A stretch of 64,000 nucleotides of DNA, taken from Thiogranum sp. GTDB lineage: Bacteria; Pseudomonadota; Gammaproteobacteria; DSM-19610. The notes under the pieces were generated by a model. That model was not told the DNA's origin. It saw nothing but the letters and a program-made list of their open reading frames with translations, and made no database searches. Below, piece by piece: positions 36,569-44,931 of this stretch. Position numbers and translations under genes: made by a program. The number at the start of each line of letters is the position of its first letter. The stretch's first letter is position 1. Location: NCBI GenBank assembly GCA_024102665.1, contig JAGFJP010000103.1, forward strand, positions 1 to 64,000. Reading direction: 5' to 3'.

Positions 36569-37269
36569 ACGTTGCGTCTCCGTTGCTCCATGGTGCGAAA
36601 CTCGGCGACCTCATGCATGGCCTGTTGATAGGACGCTGCAAAGTGCTCACCGGCGCGCGGGCCTGTGGGCGTACAAAGAAAGACGTCGTCGAACTGACGG
36701 TTGACGGAGGCAAATATTTCATAGTCCCAGTGAGTGGGTATCAAATTGACATACCAGTTCGCCTGCCGAAAACGCAGTTTGTCAGTCGGCCCTTTGACTT
36801 CCACGAATTTGAAGCTGCGGTCGTTCCGGTTAATAACCAAGAAGTCGGGCGGATAAAACGACACGCTATAGAGCTTTGGATCGATACCGTTCAAGGCGAT
36901 GGCCGTCTGAATGGCTGCGGACTTGGAGATGTAGGTTTGATAATCGGCCGGAGAAAGTACGCGCCTCAGGTGTGTGCCGAGCAGTTGAGGGTCAGCGAAC
37001 ACCTTCTCCCGTTCGTCTCCGACCATTTGGGAGGCGAAGTGTTCTAGACGGATCACCTCGAAGCCGTCGTTTTCGTAATGAAACCGGGCTTCGCGCTCAA
37101 AGCGGTCCCACGGAAGCGTCTTAAAGGCGGTAGGAGTGGAGGGCTCCAACAGGATCTTGCGGGAAACGATGCGCACGGGAGCGTAAATCAATCCTTGGGT
37201 GACGCGGGCGTAGCACTTTTGGATGAAATCGGGTGCTTCTTCCAGCGTGTCGATGCGGATCAGTGACAT
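36565..37269 (-). CDS. VRR-NUC-like nuclease
   Basis: Protein of 234 residues. The C-terminal half contains YPPDFLVINRND, then FKFVEVKGPTDKLRFRQANW, that is Pro-Asp, Glu-Val-Lys-Gly and a Gln-Trp helix, the signature of VRR-NUC members of the PD-(D/E)XK superfamily. The N-terminal 100 residues (FEREARFHYENDGFEVIRLE) resemble the region before VRR-NUC in structure-specific nucleases. The ATG at 37269 was preferred over a TTG at 37293. First gene of a coupled operon with the small nuclease-like gene and DUF2971. Confidence 0.65.
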   Translation of the reverse strand: MSLIRIDTLEEAPDFIQKCYARVTQGLIYAPVRIVSRKILLEPSTPTAFKTLPWDRFEREARFHYENDGFEVIRLEHFASQMVGDEREKVFADPQLLGTHLRRVLSPADYQTYISKSAAIQTAIALNGIDPKLYSVSFYPPDFLVINRNDRSFKFVEVKGPTDKLRFRQANWYVNLIPTHWDYEIFASVNRQFDDVFLCTPTGPRAGEHFAASYQQAMHEVAEFRTMEQRRRNV

Positions 37270-37624
37270 TTGTAGCGTCTTATGAGTTATCAAATGTTCT
37301 TAGATTATGTAAATATATTCAGCATGTTACGACTGATAAAACTCTGCTTCAGCCGTCCTATTTGCGCAATTCGCCCAGCTTCACACGGCCCTTTCAGCCG
37401 ACATCGATTATGGCAGTTCCTGCAACTCAGATTTGGTTGTCGTCGCCTGAATCAACCCCGGTTCCTGCGGCGGCAAAATTTGCGTCGAAGCCACACCCGA
37501 CCGATCCTTGATTCTTGCACGCATATCTAAAAGCAGCAATACTGTCAGATAGTTACCAGTGTCGGGCTATACCCTGATGGCTAGCGCACCGGAATTAATT
37601 AAATGGATTGAGTAAGTAGTACTC
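37270..37624. other. Intergenic region between divergent operons
   Basis: About 355 bp between the VRR-NUC operon and the nuclease-led membrane operon. It must hold both promoters. An AT-rich stretch at 37295-37320 is the likeliest promoter of the leftward operon, but no clear boxes were found. Short plus-strand frames here show no protein-like character. Confidence 0.4.
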
Positions 37625-38191
37625 ATGAATGAAGATTGGAGGCGCCGAAAACGCAGACTAAGGTTGCCGCAAGATTCGGCTCTGGGGATTCTGGTGTTGA
37701 TCGCCATTGCAATGGTAGCTGTCATCGTGATAGTCACACAAAAGAATGATCCAGAGGCAACGGCTAATAAACCCGTCATCAATGATGTGCGTGTAATAGA
37801 CGGAGATACAATAGAAACAAATTCTGCGACGATCCGGTTGTTTGGTATTGATGCTCCAGAAACAGGGCAACCATGTACAAGAAACGGCTCATCATACGAC
37901 TGCGGAGGGGCGTCAAAGGAGCATCTGCAGTTCATCATTACCGGTGCCACTGTTTCCTGCGACGACAGAGGAAAGGACAGGTGGGGGCGAACAATTGGGG
38001 TTTGCATGGCAGACGGGAAAGACATTGGTCGTTTGATGGTTAGGCATGGCTGGGCACTAGCGTACCGTGAATATTCTTCGAATTATGCAAAAGATGAGGA
38101 GTTCGCAAAAGAAAACCGATTGGGGGTGTGGTCCAAGGAATTCGCGACTCCATCCGATTGGCGGAAATCTGATAGAGGTGACAAGTTATGA
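37625..38191 (+). CDS. Membrane-anchored staphylococcal-type nuclease
   Basis: Protein of 188 residues. A very basic N-terminus (NEDWRRRKRRLR) precedes one transmembrane segment (about 19-38), so the C-terminal domain should face the periplasm. That domain is an SNase (thermonuclease) fold: VIDGDTIE, then IRLFGIDAPE with the catalytic Arg and Glu, and DRWGRTIG with the second catalytic Arg. Four Cys residues between them could form periplasmic disulfides. The stop overlaps the next start by 4 nt. It heads a four-gene operon in which two further products are membrane proteins; action on entering DNA is an inference. Confidence 0.85.
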   Translation: MNEDWRRRKRRLRLPQDSALGILVLIAIAMVAVIVIVTQKNDPEATANKPVINDVRVIDGDTIETNSATIRLFGIDAPETGQPCTRNGSSYDCGGASKEHLQFIITGATVSCDDRGKDRWGRTIGVCMADGKDIGRLMVRHGWALAYREYSSNYAKDEEFAKENRLGVWSKEFATPSDWRKSDRGDKL

Positions 38192-38631
38192 GCGATAATG
38201 AAAATCCGCGCAACCTTACTACGCCGAACAGTAGTGTGCCAACCCAGATTCACCTTGGACCGCGCACGTCAATGGATTTGTCGTGGCTCTCGGAGAATGA
38301 ACGCAAAGCTCTCCTAATCGATTATACGAAAGGTATGATTGATATTAGTAAAAAGGCTCAAGAACTTGACGTTGATGCGACGATTTTGAAAAGAACTCTT
38401 GATGATCTTTCGGCAACCACCCGAGAGGTGTCTGATACTGGAAATGCTGTGACCATTAGTCATACGCAAACAACGAAAGTAGGGCGTACAGAGGTCATGA
38501 TGGGAAACACGGAACAAGCGCAGAGTGGCAAGCTGTCAAAAAGTCAGACAGGGCAAAAGGACTGGACCCCCTATTATATTTTTGGAGGCATTCTCGCATT
38601 AATCCTTATTGTTGCACTCATGAATTCCTGA
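38188..38631 (+). CDS. Tail-anchored hypothetical protein
   Basis: Protein of 147 residues that I do not recognise. A single hydrophobic segment at the extreme C-terminus (about 127-145, YYIFGGILALILIVALMN) marks a tail-anchored protein whose body is cytoplasmic. The middle has a helical coiled region (ISKKAQELDVDATILKRTLD) followed by a Thr/Ser/Gln-rich part. The ATG overlaps the nuclease stop (ATGA). Confidence 0.6.
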   Translation: MSDNENPRNLTTPNSSVPTQIHLGPRTSMDLSWLSENERKALLIDYTKGMIDISKKAQELDVDATILKRTLDDLSATTREVSDTGNAVTISHTQTTKVGRTEVMMGNTEQAQSGKLSKSQTGQKDWTPYYIFGGILALILIVALMNS

Positions 38632-38632
38632 A

Positions 38633-38932
38633 ATGAAAACAATACGCGTGAATATATCTGATCAGTCATCCGTGTATACGCGTATAGCCGAGTTAGACAA
38701 GCAGCTTCCTGATTCAACGAGAACATCTCCCGATTTTCACCTTTTATACCAGCAGGCGGTTACCACCATCGAGGACTTCGTTTCTAAGGCCAAAAAACTA
38801 GCTAGAACAGGAACAACCATTCATATTCAAAAGCAGATTGATTTCCCGGGTTTGACTCTGCTGATAGTTCTTGACTCCCCGCAACGTGTCAGCTTTCTTG
38901 GCAAACTTAAGCAGATGTTTGTCAATCGCTGA
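38633..38932 (+). CDS. Hypothetical small protein of nuclease operon
   Basis: Protein of 99 residues without recognised domain. Alternating strands (KTIRVNIS, TTIHIQKQIDF, LTLLIVLD) with one helix suggest a small alpha/beta fold. The ATG is one base after the preceding stop and the stop is 2 nt before the next ATG, so it belongs to the operon. Confidence 0.55.
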   Translation: MKTIRVNISDQSSVYTRIAELDKQLPDSTRTSPDFHLLYQQAVTTIEDFVSKAKKLARTGTTIHIQKQIDFPGLTLLIVLDSPQRVSFLGKLKQMFVNR

Positions 38933-38934
38933 TA

Positions 38935-39750
38935 ATGAGTCGTTACCGAAGCAGCTCTCGCTATCGTTCTCATAACCGCCGTTCGTATGGCCATGAACGT
39001 GCGCTCGAACATATCCGGGCGGCTGAGCAATTATCTCGCGAACTCGGCGGAACAGATGAAGATGTTAAGAACTATTTCTTTTCGCTGGACAGTCACCAAC
39101 TAAAGCACATCCTAGACAGGTACGAAGCTCAGTACGGTAAGGAGGCGCGCGCATACGCCGAGATTACGCTTCCAAAATGGAAAAACGGAAACGTGCACAT
39201 GAGTGGCATGGTTGCCGAACGCCTTTTCAATCTGCTACCCCCAACGATGCCACTGGAAGCCAAGTTTCGCTTGACTGAAAGTTTGTGGAAACATGCAGGA
39301 CCTTCTTCGAATAAGACGTACTACATTGGGCTTGACGCGAACCCAGATCAAGTCGCGCAAATAGTGAAGGCCCATTTAGAGGATGTCGTGATTCGGTATC
39401 AAATCCCTAGTGCTATGGAAGCACGGTTTAACTGGCTCGCTCAGGGCGACGTCAATGTTAAACAGCAGTTGCTCAATCATTTTCGGCAACAAGAAAAAGC
39501 CCTGCTCTCGGAAGCGCTACGAGTAAAATTGCCGGTGTTGCTCGGCCATCTTCGCAGTGAAAACGGTCAACTGACAACACACGCTGCAGAGATATTAACT
39601 GTAGGAAAGCATGTAGTTAACGTGACTTGTCATGCTAAGGTCAGTGGGGTTACAGATATCGCGCCAGCTATGCCAAGTGAAGCGATTGATCTTAATTGGA
39701 TTTGGTGGATTATCGGAATTGTTGTTCTGCTGTTTGTGCTCAGCGGGTGA
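38935..39750 (+). CDS. Hypothetical protein with C-terminal membrane anchor
   Basis: Protein of 271 residues, unrecognised. The N-terminus is rich in Arg, Ser, Tyr and His (SRYRSSSRYRSHNRR) and could bind nucleic acid or membrane phosphate groups. A helical body follows, and one hydrophobic segment ends the protein (about 251-270, WIWWIIGIVVLLFVLSG). With the tail-anchored protein two genes earlier this gives two inner-membrane proteins with cytoplasmic bodies opposite a periplasmic nuclease. Confidence 0.6.
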   Translation: MSRYRSSSRYRSHNRRSYGHERALEHIRAAEQLSRELGGTDEDVKNYFFSLDSHQLKHILDRYEAQYGKEARAYAEITLPKWKNGNVHMSGMVAERLFNLLPPTMPLEAKFRLTESLWKHAGPSSNKTYYIGLDANPDQVAQIVKAHLEDVVIRYQIPSAMEARFNWLAQGDVNVKQQLLNHFRQQEKALLSEALRVKLPVLLGHLRSENGQLTTHAAEILTVGKHVVNVTCHAKVSGVTDIAPAMPSEAIDLNWIWWIIGIVVLLFVLSG

Positions 39751-39855
39751 TGTCCAACTAGGCGATTTCCGTCGCTACGCTTACAGCACAGTATGGAGTG
39801 TTGATCCTATTATCACTCACCATAGGATAATAGCGCTCAGCGCCAAGAGAATAAT

Positions 39856-40371
39856 ATGAAGGATTTGGCGGAATACCAGAAGTATTTGACGAACGAGGGC
39901 CGTGCCTTTCTGGCTAAATGGGGAATCCGACTGCTCAGTTTGTACGATGGATCCCGAATCCCGGATCTAGCAAACGAACGGCGGTTCGTTGATGTGTTTA
40001 AGAACGCAAGAGAGCCCATCGGAGAGTCGGAAAAGTTCTGGTTCGACATCGTTTCAATTGGCCAGTTAATTGAGAAATGTAGCTCGCTTGAAGCCGCATT
40101 AGAAAACGAAAGGATGATTAAGACCGGTTTGCTCAAACGCATAGAGAATCAGGACTATGAGATTAACAAAAGAGTTAAACCCCTTGAAGATGAAGTGGGC
40201 TTTTTGACAAAGTCGTTAAAAGCGTGTCACGCGCAACTTGACACCTATGAAAAGCAATTGGGGGTTGTACGATCATCAACCGAAAGTACTTCGGGCGATT
40301 CCTGTCCCGTGTGTAAAGGCACAGGAGGCATGGGCAATTGTCGCCGCTGCGATGGACGGGGTTATCTTTGA
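39856..40371 (+). CDS. Coiled-coil protein with DnaJ-type zinc finger
   Basis: Protein of 171 residues. A helical body with a coiled coil (about residues 75-140) is followed by CPVCKGTGGMGNCRRCDGRG at the C-terminus, two CXXCXGXG repeats as in the zinc-binding region of DnaJ. There is no J domain. It may recognise an unfolded or specific client and pass it on; the following gene codes for an exported protease-like protein 20 nt downstream, and the two are probably co-transcribed. Function is inferred only. Confidence 0.6.
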   Translation: MKDLAEYQKYLTNEGRAFLAKWGIRLLSLYDGSRIPDLANERRFVDVFKNAREPIGESEKFWFDIVSIGQLIEKCSSLEAALENERMIKTGLLKRIENQDYEINKRVKPLEDEVGFLTKSLKACHAQLDTYEKQLGVVRSSTESTSGDSCPVCKGTGGMGNCRRCDGRGYL

Positions 40372-40391
40372 TACACATTAGATCGAGCCTA

Positions 40392-41336
40392 ATGCGGTGT
40401 GTAGTGCAGCTGATAGATTGGTTTCGCACTCCAAACAGTATCCGCATAGTGCCTGTTATCGGCCTCGCGTTATGCTCCGTTATCCACGAAGCCAGTATTG
40501 CCGACGTTTGGGTTCTGCCTGAGCATGGCGGGTTGTTAACAATCTCTGAAGAGATAAAGCACGGTGACTACGATGCGTTCGTCGAAGCAATAAAGACGGT
40601 CCATCATCGCAACGTTGGTCGCCAAATAGTTGTTGACTTAAATACTCCCGGCGGCGACCTAGTTGAAGCAATGAGAATCGGTCATTTGGTTCGAGAACTC
40701 GGACTGGTGACGAGAGTGGACCAATCCTTTTGGGGCAATGGGGATAATCCAGTCTTCTGCGGTAGTTCCTGTTTTTTTATTCTTGTGGCCGGACTCCATA
40801 GGAGTGTGAGCAATGGCTCAAGATTATTTGCGGATGAACGTCTTCCCGAAGTGAGTATTCCGCCTATTGGGATCCATCGGCCTTTTTTCTCTGAGGAGTA
40901 TCTTTCACATCAGCCATTAGCAACGGCAAAAGCGGGATTTACAACGCTTGAAGCGGCTACAACCGAGTATTTGAAAGAGATGGGCGTTCCGCTTGGTTTA
41001 ATTGAGAAAATGAACCGAACTCCATCTAATGACCTAGTGCTTCTTACGGAACAGGAATTTGCAGAAGAGATAGGCGAGACCGCGCCATATGTTCACGAAT
41101 GGATAGTCGCAAATTGCGGTAATATATCTAATGCTGAACGCGCCGATTGGCATCTATGGAAGAACTATAAGCGCGGGTTGGGCAAACGATTAAAACTCGA
41201 AGCATTGAGCTTCTCAGATGCCTATGGAATGTACCTAGATGAAAAAGTGCGGAGCCACGGGCGCTGCTATAACCAATTGTTGGTTGACGAACAAAAGAAA
41301 AATATCGATGAATTTCTTCGCGACCAAACTAATTAG
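40392..41336 (+). CDS. Exported ClpP/crotonase-fold protease-like protein
   Basis: Protein of 314 residues with an N-terminal hydrophobic segment (about 18-35, IRIVPVIGLALCSVIHEA) that is a signal peptide or anchor. The next part is ClpP-like: VVDLNTPGGDLVEAMRIGHL, then FCGSSCFFILVAG, with C-X-S-X-C placing the Ser nucleophile at S125. Known periplasmic ClpP-fold proteins (COG3904 type) have the same pattern. A His for the triad could be in PIGIHRPFF. The C-terminal 120 residues are helical and unrecognised. The ATG at 40392 was preferred because earlier in-frame codons overlap the zinc-finger gene. Confidence 0.7.
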   Translation: MRCVVQLIDWFRTPNSIRIVPVIGLALCSVIHEASIADVWVLPEHGGLLTISEEIKHGDYDAFVEAIKTVHHRNVGRQIVVDLNTPGGDLVEAMRIGHLVRELGLVTRVDQSFWGNGDNPVFCGSSCFFILVAGLHRSVSNGSRLFADERLPEVSIPPIGIHRPFFSEEYLSHQPLATAKAGFTTLEAATTEYLKEMGVPLGLIEKMNRTPSNDLVLLTEQEFAEEIGETAPYVHEWIVANCGNISNAERADWHLWKNYKRGLGKRLKLEALSFSDAYGMYLDEKVRSHGRCYNQLLVDEQKKNIDEFLRDQTN

Positions 41337-41580
41337 TGCACAAGATACCGTCTTCTATGAATTTCGAAAGCTGTCTGAGAAACAGATTGACAAAATGACT
41401 GCCGGTAGCTGCAGCCGGTTGTGGAAAGAGCTGCGAACACCTCTATTGAGCACAGAAATGGGTTTAACCAGTTCGCATAGTGCCGGAGTATCTGGTGGAT
41501 TATCCGAATCGGCATTGCGCCTATCAGCACGGGAGTTGCGGGCGCTGGCGATTTGGAAGGTAAGCATCATGAGCGCTTAG
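41308..41580 (+). CDS. Doubtful small hypothetical gene
   Basis: An ATG at 41308, inside the end of the protease-like gene, opens a frame of 90 residues. It has no domain, no good Shine-Dalgarno sequence and no membrane segment. It could be a coupled small gene or a chance frame. Confidence 0.25.
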   Translation: MNFFATKLISAQDTVFYEFRKLSEKQIDKMTAGSCSRLWKELRTPLLSTEMGLTSSHSAGVSGGLSESALRLSARELRALAIWKVSIMSA

Positions 41581-41670
41581 TACACGTAATATAACTGGGC
41601 GGTTTGTTCGCTGAATAAGACAAATCACAGAAGGCGGCTATGGGCGGTCAACAAGGGTATATGAGGACAA

Positions 41671-42768
41671 GTGAAGCGACGAGCTAACAGACAAGAAGTC
41701 GACACGCTATATGTGCTTGGGGCTGGTGCTAGCAAGGCGTTGACTGAAATCAAGACACGCAACAACAAAGCTCCAAGACGTACGACACCAATAGACAAGA
41801 ACTTTCTTAATCGGCTCGACCAGTTTTCTGTGAAACACGGGTGGCAGAAAAGAGCGCTTGAAATGCTCAAAGCGGGCTGGCTGGACTCATCCGAGTTCTT
41901 GAATAACGGTCTTGAGTCGGCGATCGTAAAGAGAGTTGCGCATTACGACATGCTGTCCGCACTCTATCCCGATAAATCCCGTAGGAAATGCACAAACGAA
42001 GACTACCTTAATCAGTTAACTCATCTAGTCGCGGACCATCTTTTGAAGTGCAAGTCCAATTCCTCAGGGCATACGAAGCAGTTCGTCGGCGACATTTTCC
42101 CGTCTGGGCAGTCCGTCGATCAGTACAAGAATAGGATCATCACGTTTAATTACGATCTGATAATTGATCGCCCCCTTCTGGAACGAGGAATATCAAAAAG
42201 AAAAATATATTTCGACCGGATCGTAAGTAAGAAGTCAGACGGGACTAAGCGAGCCCGAACCGAGAAATTTCTGCATCCCCTTATATTGAAGCTGCATGGA
42301 TCCTTAAACTGGAGATGCGATCGGGAATACTTCGATCAGATTATCAACGGATCGGTAAATCCTGATTTGCGGATCCCGATATGGAGCAATGACTCCAAAT
42401 GTCCGGGCCCTAATGATGACGAATCGCCTCTCATCATTCCACCGGTACCGAATAAACCGATCACGAAGGCCAGTATCTTTCGAATGCTGTGGACGACGGC
42501 GTTGGAGTATCTCCACGAAGCAAAAAAGATTGTTATCGTGGGCTATTCGTGTCCGGCGACGGATGTACTTGCGCAATCCATGTTTACCCAATTTCGCAAC
42601 ATGGATGTCGATGAGATTGTAATAGTGGATACGGATAGCGGGGCTTTTTCTAGGTATCATGATTTGATACAAGGAAGGGTTCGCAAGAGCGTCAGGTGGC
42701 GTTATTGCGCTGGGTTTTCTGAGTTTATTGAAGACGCAATCGCTCACCCTGCAGCGGGACAACGATAA
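41671..42768 (+). CDS. SIR2-like NAD-binding/hydrolase protein
   Basis: Soluble protein of 365 residues starting at GTG behind GAGGAC. It has the SIR2-like Rossmann motifs: GAGAS at 17-21, FNYD at 159-162, KLHGSLNW with catalytic H209, and IVGYSCPATD near the C-terminus. SIR2-like proteins in prokaryotic defence systems degrade NAD+ on infection; related enzymes could be deacylases. No second domain or adjacent sensor protein was recognised, so whether it acts alone is open. It is 90 nt after the doubtful gene and probably has its own promoter. Confidence 0.8.
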   Translation: MKRRANRQEVDTLYVLGAGASKALTEIKTRNNKAPRRTTPIDKNFLNRLDQFSVKHGWQKRALEMLKAGWLDSSEFLNNGLESAIVKRVAHYDMLSALYPDKSRRKCTNEDYLNQLTHLVADHLLKCKSNSSGHTKQFVGDIFPSGQSVDQYKNRIITFNYDLIIDRPLLERGISKRKIYFDRIVSKKSDGTKRARTEKFLHPLILKLHGSLNWRCDREYFDQIINGSVNPDLRIPIWSNDSKCPGPNDDESPLIIPPVPNKPITKASIFRMLWTTALEYLHEAKKIVIVGYSCPATDVLAQSMFTQFRNMDVDEIVIVDTDSGAFSRYHDLIQGRVRKSVRWRYCAGFSEFIEDAIAHPAAGQR

Positions 42769-42872
42769 CTGGAAACGCAAGGGTGCGGCGAAGGGAGGCG
42801 AGATGGAACATGGGCGTTCCGGCCGATATACTTTGATGCCCAGAACGGCGCTTCTAAGCGTTAGACTGCGAT

Positions 42873-43112
42873 TTGCAGGCCTTTGACTACTTGGATATTT
42901 TAGGGTGGCTCACGGCGCCCGCTTTTCGAAGAGCATTCTCGGAGCGTGATGTGGAGATCAACCATGTTGTCGGTTTGCCCTTTAATGCTTTATTTTCAAC
43001 GATGTGGGTAGGCAATGAATGGCAACTAATGAGTCGGCCGAGTCGATTTACGGGTTTCCGCTCCTTTCAGGTCGAAATAGATGAATGGCGCCAGCCTCTC
43101 AAAGGTGATTAA
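42873..43112 (+). CDS. Small hypothetical gene coupled to GIY-YIG gene
   Basis: Frame of 79 residues opening at TTG (start uncertain) with an aromatic-rich, compact sequence (FNALFSTMWVGNEWQLM). Its TAA overlaps the ATG of the next gene by one base (TAATG), which is the main argument that it is translated. It may also be the 3' remnant of a longer gene. Confidence 0.35.
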   Translation: MQAFDYLDILGWLTAPAFRRAFSERDVEINHVVGLPFNALFSTMWVGNEWQLMSRPSRFTGFRSFQVEIDEWRQPLKGD

Positions 43113-44785
43113 TGTCTGAGTCAGGTTACGTATACGCATTAATAAATCCCTGCATGGCAGGTCTTATTAAAATAGGAAAAACAACGAGAACACCAGAGGA
43201 ACGCGCGAAAGAGCTCTCCGCCAGTACCGGCGTACCAATTCCGTTTGTCGTCGCGTTCTACGAATCATTTCGTGATTGTTCACTAGCCGAAGAATACGTA
43301 CACGCAATGCTTGATGGTTATCGCCACTCAGAAGACAGGGAGTTTTTTGCTGTAGAGCTGAATACTGTAACAAGAGCCATAATGGAAGCCAAACAAGCGC
43401 TCGGCATGCAGAAGGATGACGATGCAACCGTCGTTAGTAATCCTCATCGCACTGTCGGTGTAGAAGCATTGCGAGTAGACCAGCGCAGCCTTATTTGTTT
43501 TGACCTGATCAATAAGTTTAACGCGCTATTTAATGATGCTGCATCAATAATCAATGATTCATCTCATGAGGACATGTCTCCTGATGTCGAGGATGCCCTC
43601 ATACAACTGCAAAGCAGTTTGAATGAGTACGGCGCCGAAACACAGGACACGCTTTTGGCAGCGGAGGATGATCTTGTAGATCAATGGGAGATTCTCCAAT
43701 CGGTATTTATTGCTGCTGCAACAGCGGCGGCAGATGCCCAGCGCGAGTCAGATCAGCTAGATGCTCTTAAACTCGCGTTGGACGAAGTCGCTGCTGTTAT
43801 ACGTGACTGGAAAGAGAAGAGAAACGTACTCGGTTTAGCGATAGTCTTGAGCCATGGCACCACAATGATGAAGGCTTATATCGATGTTCTTTCGAGGGAG
43901 GAGGTTACGGCGGTAGATAGCAAGACCGGCTTAGAAGAAATCAACCACAGATATGAAAGTGCACTCAAAGTCATCGACGAGCTAAGTAAATCACTTTTTG
44001 GTGCGTTGGCCAACGCAAGCCTATGCGTAAGTAATCTGCTCGGCATCATCAACAAGATCGATCTTAATGAGTTGGACTGCAGGCTTTTGATGCTGCTTCA
44101 AGAGCATGGCGTAGACGATGTGATTATTCCTGCATATGGTGCACTGATTGCGGCGACCACGCTTGCGCAAATGTCTGCTGGCCATAGTAGTCCAATTGGA
44201 AGCGACAATTTGGAGGCAATGCCTTGGAGTGACGTGCTACGGGAGGCCGACAGATATTACTATGGAGACGAGTCAACCATACCGGATATTGGGCGTGCCC
44301 TTAAGCTCTACAAACGTGCTGCGAAGCTGGGATGCGGGCAAGCCTATGTTAAACTCGCAGATCTGTTGGCCTCAGATGACATCTCAGCCTCTGACCCGAA
44401 CAAAGCGATCGAGTGGCTCAAAGAAGGTGCGGATAGAGGATTAGCGGATTGCGTGCTGGGTCTAGCAGATATCTTCTCCGGGCGAAATTGGGTGTTCCCA
44501 AAAGAACTGCAGAACCGTGACTATGAAGCAATTTGCTATCGAAACTTTTTTCGACAGGTGGATGTAGGGAATTTTAGCGATAGGGACATCTACATTCGAT
44601 TGAAACAATACTTGCGCTGTGTGCAATGGGGGCCGGAGGAGGTAGATCGGAACATTGTATCGAAAGTATTTAGCGCGCTGCGCGCACAACTTGAGAGCTC
44701 TCCATGGGAGACGGAAGATAATGTCACGGCAAAGCTAGATCAATTGAACGCGTTGCAGAAGGAACACAAATGGGCAGTTGACTGA
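43112..44785 (+). CDS. GIY-YIG nuclease-like protein with Sel1-like repeats
   Basis: Protein of 557 residues. Residues 1-95 form a T5orf172/MUG113-type GIY-YIG domain (GYVYALIN with Y6 and Y8, LIKIGKT with K20-G22, then ERAKELSASTGVP and a late Glu). A long helical region follows (about 110-370). The C-terminal part has two Sel1-like repeats (ALKLYKRAAKLGCGQAYVKL, AIEWLKEGADRGLADCVLGL). Sel1 repeats bind proteins; GIY-YIG domains cut DNA. The fusion suggests a nuclease controlled through a protein partner. It is coupled to the small gene before it. Confidence 0.75.
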   Translation: MSESGYVYALINPCMAGLIKIGKTTRTPEERAKELSASTGVPIPFVVAFYESFRDCSLAEEYVHAMLDGYRHSEDREFFAVELNTVTRAIMEAKQALGMQKDDDATVVSNPHRTVGVEALRVDQRSLICFDLINKFNALFNDAASIINDSSHEDMSPDVEDALIQLQSSLNEYGAETQDTLLAAEDDLVDQWEILQSVFIAAATAAADAQRESDQLDALKLALDEVAAVIRDWKEKRNVLGLAIVLSHGTTMMKAYIDVLSREEVTAVDSKTGLEEINHRYESALKVIDELSKSLFGALANASLCVSNLLGIINKIDLNELDCRLLMLLQEHGVDDVIIPAYGALIAATTLAQMSAGHSSPIGSDNLEAMPWSDVLREADRYYYGDESTIPDIGRALKLYKRAAKLGCGQAYVKLADLLASDDISASDPNKAIEWLKEGADRGLADCVLGLADIFSGRNWVFPKELQNRDYEAICYRNFFRQVDVGNFSDRDIYIRLKQYLRCVQWGPEEVDRNIVSKVFSALRAQLESSPWETEDNVTAKLDQLNALQKEHKWAVD

Positions 44786-44931
44786 CCGTCGCACATTCGC
44801 AGAGTTCGGTTGCGGCACGGGCGAAGATCGTGCTTTGGGGAGCCTTCCATCACGAATGGGTGGCCGGGTGGTTCACGAGAAATCGAGCGCTATCGCACTT
44901 GCTGCAAACAAACAATAACTAAGGAGATAGC

